Of a stretch of DNA of 46,522 bases, positions 13,454-20,859 are shown in pieces. Within the stretch, counting starts at the first letter, position 1; every line of letters begins with the position of its first letter. Source of the DNA: DATKJS01 sp964551995 (GTDB lineage Bacteria; Acidobacteriota; Aminicenantia; Aminicenantales; Saccharicenantaceae). The position numbers and the translations under genes are program-made. The stretch is taken from the NCBI GenBank assembly GCA_964551995.1, contig CAZKFD010000024.1:1-46522 (forward strand), written 5' to 3'. The notes under the pieces are model-generated. The model saw nothing but the letters and a program-made list of their open reading frames with translations. It searched no databases and had not been told where the DNA came from.

Positions 13454-15576
13454 CTCTTTTCCTCCGTCGATCCCACCATTGTGATCTCGGCCAGCATTTG
13501 AACGATATCTTTCTCGATAGCACGGATATCTGCTTCGATTTCCTCGAGCGGGCGGGGCGGGACATACTTGTAGAAGTAGCGGTTGAAGTTGATCTCGCAG
13601 CCGACAAGGCCAACCAGGCAATCCTCGTGATCACGCCTCGCCGTGTCGATCCAGGCGTCGGGGACGTGGGGCTTGACCTCTCGGTTAAAGAACGCCCGGA
13701 CGCTGGCCGGGACGCCGTCTCCGTCCGTGGGGTCAGGACCATTCGCAAGCGGGACGCTTTCAGTGTCCCGCAGCTCGGGATCAGGTTCGGGATTTCCGTC
13801 CTTGTCCCGGCAGATCCCCGCCGTCTCATCCCTTTCAGAAAGAGCGGAAAGGATGGCTTTGATGACGGGAGCGGAAAGTTTCAGCCCGGCCTTCTTAGAC
13901 GCGGCGGATAGCACGCCGTTGAACTCCCCCCTGTCCTTGAAAATAGTGCCGGGCAGCGTTTTCAGCAGGGCGCGGATCGCCTCCTGGAGTTTCCGGCCCT
14001 CGGCCTGTCCCTTTGCGGCGGCGGCACCCTTCTTTTTCGATAGGGCGAGGCCTTGGAAGCCCTTTTCTTCCTCGAGCCGGGCGATCCGCGCCGGGCCGGC
14101 CTGGAAATTGAGCCGCAGGGGGCGCTCGACTGTGACCTTCCGGAACCCGAAATGCGTCGTCGGGTAGATCTTGACGAATTCGCCCTCTTCGAAGGCGCTC
14201 AGCAATCGCAGGATCTCGCTGGCCTTATCCAGGGGGATCTCCCGTCGTTTATCGCCGAGGCTCTTGCGCATCGGCGCCCAGAAGGACGTGGCGTCGATGA
14301 GCTGGACCTTGCCTCGCCGTTTAGGAGCCTTGCGGTTGGTGATGACCCAGATGTAAGTGGCGATGCCGGTGTTGTAGAACATCTGCTCGGGGACGGCGAT
14401 CAGGGCCTCGAGCCAATCGTTCTCGAGGATCCACCGCCGGATCTCGCTCTCGCCGCTCCCCGCGTCGCCCGTGAAGAGAGGCGAGCCATTCATGATGATC
14501 GCCACGCGTGAACCCTCGTCCTTCGGCTCTTTCATGTGGGCGATCATATGGAGGAGGAACAGAAGTTGGCCGTCGCTGATCCGGGGCAAGCCGGGGCCGA
14601 AACGTCCGGCCAGGCCGCGCTCATGTTCGGTCGTGACGGCTTCCTCGTCGCGCTTCCAGTCCTTGCCGTAAGGAGGATTGGCGATGAGGTAGTCAAATGA
14701 TCTACCGGCATGGCGGTCGTTTGATAACGTGCTGCCGAAGGCGATATTCTTGGCATCCCGGCCGGTCGGCTCCTTAATGAAGAGGTCGGATTTCGAGACG
14801 GCCCAGGTTTCCGGATTGACCTCCTGGCCAAAAAGATGGATGTCCGCCTCTGGATTGAGGGCTGAACGGATGATCTCGCCGTTCTTACGTACTCCGGAAG
14901 TAATGTGTTCCTTCGTGATCAGGAGCATGCCTCCCGAGCCGCAGCAGGGATCATAGACGGTGATGATGGCGCCTTTGCGGCGGATGCGGTCCTCATCGCC
15001 GGCCAATAGCAGGTCGACCATCAGGTGGACAACGTCGCGGGGGGTGAAATGCTCGCCGGGATTCTCGTTTAGCGCTTCGTTGAATTTGCGAATGAACTCC
15101 TCGAAGATCATACCCATGGTGGGATTGTCGACTTTGTCCGGGTGGAGGTTGATATTCTTGAAGCGCTCGAGGACCTGGAAGAGAAGGCCTGCCTCGTCAA
15201 GCTTGGAGATCGTATTGTCGAAGTCGAACTTCTCGAGGACCTCACGCATGTTGGAGCTGAATCCTGCGATATAGTTGCGCAAATTAGCGGCCAGGTGGGG
15301 GGCATCCTCCAAGAGTCGTTCGAAGTCATAGAGGGAGGTATTATAGAAGGCAAAACCAGCCGACTTTTCTAGTTGGCCGTCGAGATTTTCAAGCTTCTTT
15401 TTCTTGAGCTTCGCTTGGGTTTCAATTACTCGGGCCTTTGTGGGGGCAAGAACGCAGTCCAGCCGGCGCAGGACGGTGAGCGGGAGGATGACATCCTGGT
15501 ACTTGCCGCGCTTAAACGTATCACGGATGAGGTCTGCGACGCCCCATATGAAGCTAACGATCTCGCTGTGGTTCAT
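13450..15576 (-). CDS. hsdM: Type I restriction enzyme subunit M (N6-adenine DNA methyltransferase)
   Basis: The 708-residue methyltransferase protects host DNA and forms the M2S core of the complex. The N-terminal helical HsdM_N region (SFIWGVADLIRDTFKRGKY) is followed by the S-adenosylmethionine motif DPCCGSGGML and the catalytic IANPPYGKDW (NPPY, adenine-specific). A long C-terminal extension reaches beyond the usual core of about 500 residues and ends with the PRPLEEIEADIRAIEKDI helix. The start is set at ATG 15576 (MNHSEIVSF) because GGAG lies 8 bases upstream; an earlier in-frame ATG at 15651 has no ribosome site. It is the first gene of hsdM-nuclease-hsdS, with its promoter inside the island. 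Confidence 0.93.
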   Translation of the reverse strand: MNHSEIVSFIWGVADLIRDTFKRGKYQDVILPLTVLRRLDCVLAPTKARVIETQAKLKKKKLENLDGQLEKSAGFAFYNTSLYDFERLLEDAPHLAANLRNYIAGFSSNMREVLEKFDFDNTISKLDEAGLLFQVLERFKNINLHPDKVDNPTMGMIFEEFIRKFNEALNENPGEHFTPRDVVHLMVDLLLAGDEDRIRRKGAIITVYDPCCGSGGMLLITKEHITSGVRKNGEIIRSALNPEADIHLFGQEVNPETWAVSKSDLFIKEPTGRDAKNIAFGSTLSNDRHAGRSFDYLIANPPYGKDWKRDEEAVTTEHERGLAGRFGPGLPRISDGQLLFLLHMIAHMKEPKDEGSRVAIIMNGSPLFTGDAGSGESEIRRWILENDWLEALIAVPEQMFYNTGIATYIWVITNRKAPKRRGKVQLIDATSFWAPMRKSLGDKRREIPLDKASEILRLLSAFEEGEFVKIYPTTHFGFRKVTVERPLRLNFQAGPARIARLEEEKGFQGLALSKKKGAAAAKGQAEGRKLQEAIRALLKTLPGTIFKDRGEFNGVLSAASKKAGLKLSAPVIKAILSALSERDETAGICRDKDGNPEPDPELRDTESVPLANGPDPTDGDGVPASVRAFFNREVKPHVPDAWIDTARRDHEDCLVGLVGCEINFNRYFYKYVPPRPLEEIEADIRAIEKDIVQMLAEITMVGSTEEKR

Positions 15577-15626
15577 AGTGCCCACTCCACATGTCCGTCG
15601 CCAGGCATCGGCAGATTCGAGATATG

Positions 15627-15656
15627 AGGATATCCCCATGCCCGCGGCCAAGTCAA
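15627..15656 (-). promoter_or_regulatory. Probable promoter of hsdM operon
   Basis: On the minus strand TTGACT (15656-15651), 18 bases, TATCCT (15632-15627). It lies between the right 28-bp repeat and hsdM, so the operon brings its own promoter and does not rely on htpX transcription. Confidence 0.5.
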
Positions 15657-15691
15657 CGCCGGGAAGCAGAAGAGAAGACGAATTCGGGCTG

Positions 15692-16588
15692 CTACATCCT
15701 CTCGAGGGCCGCGATCCGCTCTTCGATGGGCGGGTGGGTGCTGAAAAGTCTGTTCACAGCGCCCTTGACGTTCTTGAGGGGGTTGACGATGTAGAGGTGG
15801 GCCGTGGCTTTGTTGGCCTCTTTGAGAGGCTCGGTGTCGGCGGCGAGCTTGCGCAGGGCCGAGGCCAGCCCCGGCGGGTAGCGGGTCAGCATGGCCCCGC
15901 TCGCGTCGGCCAGGAACTCCCGTTTCCGGGAAACGGCGAGCTGGATGATGGTGGCGATGAGCGGCGAGAGCAGCGCCAGGAGGAGGCCGACGGCGACGAG
16001 GATTGCCCCCGCCCCGCTTCCTCCCCCGCGCTCCCGGCTCCGGCGCCGTCCGCCGCCCCAGAAAAAGCTCCGGAGCATCCAGTCGCTAAGCAGGGCCACG
16101 ACGCCCGCCATGACCACGACGACAGTCTGGAGGCGGACGTCGTAGTTCTTGATATGCGACATCTCATGGGCTACGACGCCTTCGAGCTCGACGCGGTTCA
16201 TTTTTTCGAGGAGCCCCTTCGTGACGCAGATGACGGCGTTCTGCGGGTTGCGCCCTGTGGCGAAGGCGTTCGGCGACGTGTCGTCGATGACGTAGCAGCG
16301 GGGCGTCGAGACGCCGGCCGCGATGGCCAGTCCCTCGACGACGTTATAGAGGTAAGGATATTCCTCCTTGGTCACGGGGCGGGCCTTGCTGATGGCGAGG
16401 ACGATCTTGTCGCTCGAATAATATCCGGCGGCGGCCATGGCCATGGAGACAATGACGGCCAGGGCCAGGCCCCCTTTCCCCCATCCCGTGACGTATTCGA
16501 AAAACCAGGTCAGGAGGAAGATGAAGGCCATGAAGAAAACGACGAGCGCCGCCGACTTCCACTTGTTGCGGGAGATTTGCTCATACAT
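15692..16588 (-). CDS. htpX: Membrane zinc protease HtpX (M48 family)
   Basis: A 298-residue inner-membrane metalloprotease that degrades misfolded membrane proteins. Two hydrophobic helices lie near residues 12-50 (VVFFMAFIFLLTWFFEYV and LALAVIVSMAMAAAGYY). The zinc site HEMSH lies near residue 140, and the third ligand is expected in KREFLADASG. Two further helices lie between (VVMAGVVALLSDW and ILVAVGLLLALLSPLI). A Gly/Arg-rich cytosolic loop (GGGRRRSRERGGG) precedes the last helix. The C-terminus HPPIEERIAALERM is typical. It follows lemA by 124 bases on the same strand, a common pairing. Its last 28 bases are duplicated at 3852-3879, so the island junction leaves the protein intact. Confidence 0.95.
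   Translation of the reverse strand: MYEQISRNKWKSAALVVFFMAFIFLLTWFFEYVTGWGKGGLALAVIVSMAMAAAGYYSSDKIVLAISKARPVTKEEYPYLYNVVEGLAIAAGVSTPRCYVIDDTSPNAFATGRNPQNAVICVTKGLLEKMNRVELEGVVAHEMSHIKNYDVRLQTVVVVMAGVVALLSDWMLRSFFWGGGRRRSRERGGGSGAGAILVAVGLLLALLSPLIATIIQLAVSRKREFLADASGAMLTRYPPGLASALRKLAADTEPLKEANKATAHLYIVNPLKNVKGAVNRLFSTHPPIEERIAALERM
15694..15721. repeat. Right 28-bp direct repeat within the htpX 3' end (putative att site)
   Basis: Perfect match to 3852-3879 in the same orientation. Here it is the functional 3' end of htpX, whose TAG stop uses the adjacent bases 15694-15692. Together the two copies enclose 11.8 kb of restriction and related genes. Confidence 0.8.
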
Positions 16589-16683
16589 CGCTGCTCTCGC
16601 CCTTCACTCCGGAGCACGGGGATGACGGCCGCGGCCCGAAGCGCCGCGCGAAGGCCACACTGCTTTCCTCAATAGCCCCGGAA

Positions 16684-16714
16684 AATTCGGAAATGAGTAT
16701 TGTGTCCCCGAATT
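16684..16714. repeat. Imperfect palindrome between lemA and htpX
   Basis: AATTCGG (16684-16690) and CCGAATT (16708-16714) form a 7-bp inverted repeat around AGTATTGTGTCCCC. It overlaps the lemA stop codon. The motif GGGGACACAATACT resembles sequences I associate with dispersed REP-type or transposase-linked repeats in related genomes; that link is from memory and untested. Confidence 0.4.
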
Positions 16715-17267
16715 AGAAGCTGACCTTGACCGGGCCGCGGGCAACGTCCTCTTCGATCTGGAAGTAGTCGCGGGGTTTGAAGCTGAACATGCCGGCGATG
16801 ATGTTCGAGGGGAAGACCTGCTGCCGCATGTTGAACTTCATGACGCTGTCGTTGTAGAACTGCCGGGCGTAGGCGACCTTGCTCTCCGTCCCGGCCAGCT
16901 CCTCCTGGAGCATCAGAAAGTTCTGGTTGGCCTTGAGGTCGGGGTAGTTCTCGGCGACCGCGAAGAGGGACTTCAACGCGCCCGCGAGGACGTTCTCGGC
17001 CTGGGATTGGTCCTTGACCGTTTGCGCGTTGACGGCCGCAGCCCGGGCCTGAGTCACCTTTTCGAAGACCTCGCGTTCGTGCTGGGCGTAGCCCTTGACC
17101 GTCTCCACCAGGTTCGGGATCAGGTCGTACCGGCGGCGGAGCTGGACGTCCACCTGGGACCAGGCGTTGTCGCAGCGGTTCCGCAGCGTGATCAGGCTGT
17201 TGTACATCCCGATGAACAGGAAGACGACAACCGCGATCAGGATGAGCAGAAGTACGAATGCGCCCAT
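16713..17267 (-). CDS. lemA: LemA family protein
   Basis: The 184-residue protein begins with a single membrane helix (LLLILIAVVVFLFIGMYNSLI) and continues as a helical bundle with NRCDNAWSQVDVQLRRRYDLIPNLV and FNMRQQVFPSNIIA, hallmarks of LemA. The N-terminus is predicted outside and the bundle probably cytosolic or periplasmic; the exact function is unknown. It is preceded by AAGGAGA, and a promoter lies about 100 bases upstream. htpX follows on the same strand, suggesting a joint role in membrane quality control. Confidence 0.93.
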   Translation of the reverse strand: MGAFVLLLILIAVVVFLFIGMYNSLITLRNRCDNAWSQVDVQLRRRYDLIPNLVETVKGYAQHEREVFEKVTQARAAAVNAQTVKDQSQAENVLAGALKSLFAVAENYPDLKANQNFLMLQEELAGTESKVAYARQFYNDSVMKFNMRQQVFPSNIIAGMFSFKPRDYFQIEEDVARGPVKVSF

Positions 17268-17366
17268 GGTTCTCTCCTTAACCGTCTAAAATCATCCGCC
17301 GCCCGGACCCCATGCGCCGGGGGCGACATTCCCGATGGCATTCCACGACTCGAAATTTCTCTCCTA

Positions 17367-17395
17367 AAGATACGGGCCGGCGCCTGAAAAATCAA
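17367..17395 (-). promoter_or_regulatory. Promoter of lemA-htpX
   Basis: On the minus strand TTGATT (17395-17390), 17 bases, TATCTT (17372-17367). Confidence 0.5.
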
Positions 17396-17437
17396 GAGAA
17401 AACGACAGAAGGCCGATGCTCAATGCGGGCTCCCCGC

Positions 17438-19015
17438 TCACCATCGGTCGGTGCGGAACGGCGAGGCCGGCAGGCCCTCTTTGTTCGCCAGGTTGGGGAC
17501 GGCGAGCTGGCTCCAGCCGAACCGGACGGCCTCGGGCGCCGCGACCTTGGGGCTGTGCACGACGACCGCATCCCCCGAGATCTCAGCCTCGGCCCGGTAG
17601 AAAATATGGTCGTCGCCGGCGATCTCGAACCACGTCGGCGGCTGCCCGTCGTTCGTGACGAGCCCTCCCCCGACATCATCGAAGGTGATCCTCGCCTTGT
17701 CCCCCTCGACGGTCATGGACTTGAACATCGGCCCGCAGTACACGAGGTCCTTCTCGCCGTAGGTCCTCGCCCGGGCCCAGAGCGCGAGGCGGGCCCCGAC
17801 ATCGATCTTGTCCGAGGGATGGATGTCGCCGAGGTTCGCGATGTCCGTCACAACGGCCATGCCCGTGTTTGGCAGGTGCATCACGTTCGCCTGGGCTTCC
17901 CAGAGAAGCGGCAGGCGGTAGATGTCGGGGACCGGGCTGCCCGCCATGTTCTTGTCGTAGCCGTAATTGAAGGGCGCGATCTGGACATAGTAGAAGGGGA
18001 AGTCGCCCTCGTTCCAGGCCTCGCGCCAGCCTTTGATCAGCGCCTCCATCTTCTTCTCGTAGAACAGCCCGTCGTTCCGGTTGTTCTCCCCTTGATACCA
18101 GATCGCCCCGCGGATGGAGAACGGCGTGAGGGCGTGGATCATCGCATTGTAGAGGGTCGTCGGCGCTTGGGGATCATTGAAGGGACTTTCCGGAAATTCG
18201 CCTTTCGCGGGCTCCGCCGGAAGCTCGGACCCGGTCCTGAGGGCCTTCTGCGCTTCGCGGGCCCAGGCCTCCCATGCCGGAAGCGCCCTTCCCAGCTTTT
18301 TCCGGTATTCTTCGTATTTCGCGAGCTGCTTGTCGAGCAGGGGCTTCGTCTCGGGGACCGCGGCGAAGCCGGCCGGCGCGGTCCAGGGCTCGATGTCCGT
18401 TCCGCCCCACGCCGATTCGATCAAGCCGACGGGAACGCCGAGCTTCTTGTGGAGGGCGAGACCGAAGTAATAGGCGACGGCGGAGAACGGCCGGACGGAG
18501 TCCGGGGCGCACGGCGCCCATTTGGCATCGACATCGTCTCCGGGCCGGTCGGAAGTACGCTTCGGGACCTGAAAGAGGCGGATCATCGGGTGGGATGCCC
18601 TCATGATCTCGGGGGTCGAGTTGGCCAGCCACTCCATAGCCCATTCCATGTTCGACTGCCCCGAGCACAGCCAGACCTCGCCGACGAGGATGTCCCGGAT
18701 GACGGTCTCCGACCCTTTCTCGCCCCTGACCGTCATCTCGAGGGCGGGCCCTCCGACCTTGAGCGGATCGAACACGGCGCGCCACTTTCCGTCGGCCCCG
18801 GCCCTGACCTTCCTCTCCTGGTCCGCGAGCCGGACGGTCACCTGTTCGTTCTTTCCCGCCCATCCCCAGACCGCAGCCGGCTTGCCCTGCTGGATGACCA
18901 TATGATCGCCGAAGACCGCGGGAAGCTTGACTTGCGCGGTCAGGCCGGCGGTCAGCACGAAACAGAGTAATGACAGGGAAACGACGCCCGCGAGGGCTAT
19001 CTTGCGGCGGGTCAT
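17438..19015 (-). CDS. Secreted sialate O-acetylesterase (SASA/SGNH-type)
   Basis: The 525-residue esterase removes acetyl groups from sialic acid or related sugars. Start ATG 19015 follows a strong GGAGGAGG; a longer frame to 19093 lacks one. Residues 1-27 form a signal peptide (basic MTRRK, then a Leu/Val core, then TAQ), so the enzyme is exported. CSGQSNMEW near residue 115 carries the Ser nucleophile of the DUF303/SASA domain, GGTDIEPW and the block ending in WYQGENN follow, and LGDIHPSDK near residue 400 supplies the catalytic His. A C-terminal beta domain (FDDVGGGLVTNDG) follows, as in the family. It stands alone, with no transporter or sialidase nearby, so a role in polysaccharide scavenging is inferred. 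Confidence 0.9.
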   Translation of the reverse strand: MTRRKIALAGVVSLSLLCFVLTAGLTAQVKLPAVFGDHMVIQQGKPAAVWGWAGKNEQVTVRLADQERKVRAGADGKWRAVFDPLKVGGPALEMTVRGEKGSETVIRDILVGEVWLCSGQSNMEWAMEWLANSTPEIMRASHPMIRLFQVPKRTSDRPGDDVDAKWAPCAPDSVRPFSAVAYYFGLALHKKLGVPVGLIESAWGGTDIEPWTAPAGFAAVPETKPLLDKQLAKYEEYRKKLGRALPAWEAWAREAQKALRTGSELPAEPAKGEFPESPFNDPQAPTTLYNAMIHALTPFSIRGAIWYQGENNRNDGLFYEKKMEALIKGWREAWNEGDFPFYYVQIAPFNYGYDKNMAGSPVPDIYRLPLLWEAQANVMHLPNTGMAVVTDIANLGDIHPSDKIDVGARLALWARARTYGEKDLVYCGPMFKSMTVEGDKARITFDDVGGGLVTNDGQPPTWFEIAGDDHIFYRAEAEISGDAVVVHSPKVAAPEAVRFGWSQLAVPNLANKEGLPASPFRTDRW

Positions 19016-19063
19016 GAGTTCCTCCTCCTTCTCTGCGAACCGGATCGGGGGATCGCGAGCCAA

Positions 19064-19093
19064 AACATATCGCCCCGGAAAGGCCGTTGTCAA
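19064..19093 (-). promoter_or_regulatory. Possible promoter of the sialate O-acetylesterase gene
   Basis: On the minus strand TTGACA (19093-19088), 18 bases, TATGTT (19069-19064), 48 bases before the start codon. Confidence 0.45.
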
Positions 19094-19360
19094 GGAGGGG
19101 GAATGGGCTATCCGGAAGGCGTCTCATCCGGTCCGGCCGAATAAAAATCCCATCCCCAAGTGCGCTCCCCCAAGACTGGCGACAGGCAGCCCGGATCACG
19201 ACCGCGTCCACGATCTTAGAGCCGGTCCGGTGCGAGGCCGCCAGCACCCCGCCGGCCAGCGCTCCTGTGAAATATCCGCCCCCGCCGTCACGCCAGACAA
19301 TAGGGCAGCGTCGCGGCGATGTCAAGAGCGGGGCGGAGGCGCAAACCGGCCAATTTTCAA

Positions 19361-19390
19361 TTGACACTTTCCCGTACCGCATGATAGCAT
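19361..19390 (+). promoter_or_regulatory. Promoter of citrate synthase
   Basis: TTGACA (19361-19366), 18 bases, TAGCAT (19385-19390). The preceding 270 bases hold no gene that I can support. Confidence 0.5.
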
Positions 19391-19450
19391 TGTCAGACCG
19401 AGAAGGAATGATTTAAACAACACTCGGCATTCATAAGGAGGTTATATTCA

Positions 19451-20773
19451 ATGGCTACCTTGAAAGAGAAGTTTGCGGCCAAAATGGGCCCGATGAAGGA
19501 CCGGGTCCAGAAGCTCAACAAGGAATTCGGGGAGGTCAACGTCTCCGGCGTCAACGTCGGCCAGATCATCGGCGGCGCCCGCGACGTGACGTGCATCCTC
19601 TGGGACACGTCGCTGCTTGACAAGTTCGAGGGCATCCGCTTCCGCGGCTTCAGCATCCCGGAGCTCAGGGAAAAGCTGCCCAAGGCCCCCGGCGGCACGG
19701 AACCGCTTCCCGAAGGCATCTTCTATCTCCTTCTCCTGGGCGAGATCCCCACCTCCGCGGACTGTGCAGCCATCACCGAGGAATGGCGGAAGCGCAGCGT
19801 CCTGCCCCAGTACCTCATCGACGTGATGAACACCGTCCCGAAGGACACGCATCCGATGACCCAGTTCTCGCTGGCCATCCTCCAGCTCCAGAGGGAATCG
19901 GAGTTCGCCCAGCGCTACCGCGAGAAAATGCCCAAGGGCCAGTACTGGGATCCGACCTACGAAGACGTCATGAACCTCCTGGCCAAACTTCCGAACATTG
20001 CCGCTTACATCTACCGCCGCATGTATAAGGGCGGCAAACACATCGCCCCCGACCCGAAGCTCGACTGGGGCGCCAACATGGCCCACATGCTGGGCGTCAG
20101 CAAGGACCCGACCTTCTTGGAGCTGATGCGGCTCTACCTTGTCATCCACAGCGACCACGAGGGCGGAAACGTCTCGGCGCATACGACCCACCTGGTCGGC
20201 TCGGCCCTGTCCGACGCTTATTATTCCCTGTCCGCCGGCATGAACGGCCTGGCCGGACCGCTCCACGGGCTCGCCAACCAGGAAGTGCTCCTCTGGATCG
20301 TGGACCTGATGAAGGAGCTCGGCGGCGTTCCCTCCAAGGAGCAGCTCGAGAAATACATGTGGGACACCCTGAACGGCGGGCGCGTCATCCCCGGCTACGG
20401 CCACGCCGTCCTCCGCAAGACCGACCCCCGCTACATCGCCCAGAGAGAATTCGCGCTCAAGCACCTGCCGAATTACGACCTCTTCAAGGTCGTCAGCCTG
20501 GTCTACGAAGTGGCTCCCGACGTCCTGACGAAGCACGGCAAGACCAAGAACCCTTGGCCGAACGTCGACGCGCACTCCGGCGTCCTGCTCGATTATTACG
20601 GGGTCAAAGAACACGACTTCTACACGGTGTTCTTCGGCGTGTCGCGCGCCCTCGGCGTCCTCGCCCAGCTCGTCTGGGACCGCGCCCTCGGCCTGGCCAT
20701 CGAGCGGCCGAAGTCCGTCACGACGGAGTGGCTGGAAAACTACATCAAGGAGAATCCCCCCGCGAAGAAGTAA
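19451..20773 (+). CDS. gltA: Citrate synthase, eukaryotic/mitochondrial type
   Basis: A 440-residue enzyme that joins acetyl-CoA and oxaloacetate at the entry of the citric acid cycle. The three catalytic positions are visible: GPLHGLANQE (His), GYGHAVLRKTDPR (His) and DAHSGVLLDYYG (Asp). HSDHEGGNVSAHT is also typical. Long segments such as FRGFSIPELREKLP and the C-terminal GVSRALGVLAQLVWDRALG match the mitochondrial type rather than the short, NADH-regulated E. coli type. ATG 19451 follows AAGGAGG. The gene has its own promoter and a terminator, so it is a single-gene unit convergent with pruA. Confidence 0.95.
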   Translation: MATLKEKFAAKMGPMKDRVQKLNKEFGEVNVSGVNVGQIIGGARDVTCILWDTSLLDKFEGIRFRGFSIPELREKLPKAPGGTEPLPEGIFYLLLLGEIPTSADCAAITEEWRKRSVLPQYLIDVMNTVPKDTHPMTQFSLAILQLQRESEFAQRYREKMPKGQYWDPTYEDVMNLLAKLPNIAAYIYRRMYKGGKHIAPDPKLDWGANMAHMLGVSKDPTFLELMRLYLVIHSDHEGGNVSAHTTHLVGSALSDAYYSLSAGMNGLAGPLHGLANQEVLLWIVDLMKELGGVPSKEQLEKYMWDTLNGGRVIPGYGHAVLRKTDPRYIAQREFALKHLPNYDLFKVVSLVYEVAPDVLTKHGKTKNPWPNVDAHSGVLLDYYGVKEHDFYTVFFGVSRALGVLAQLVWDRALGLAIERPKSVTTEWLENYIKENPPAKK

Positions 20774-20800
20774 CCGGACTTACCGCGACGAACCGCAAGG

Positions 20801-20834
20801 GCCGCCCGTCCGCAAGGACGGCGGCTCTTTTTTT
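20801..20834 (+). terminator. Intrinsic terminator after citrate synthase
   Basis: A 10-bp GC-rich stem (GCCGC/GCGGC and CGTCC/GGACG, one bulged C) closes a GCAA loop and is followed by TCTTTTTTT. It lies between two convergent genes. Confidence 0.85.
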
Positions 20835-20859
20835 GTGCGGAGGGACGCCCGCCCCGGAC

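Noticed and set aside
17312..18970. 552-codon plus-strand open frame opposite the sialate O-acetylesterase
   Set aside because: Rich in Arg, Gly, Pro and Asp with no family signature; the opposite strand has signal peptide, catalytic motifs and a ribosome site.
19094..19360. Possible gene or RNA in the gap between the esterase and citrate synthase genes
   Set aside because: An open frame exists on the minus strand but continues into the wrong frame of the esterase and has no motif; no structured RNA was recognised.
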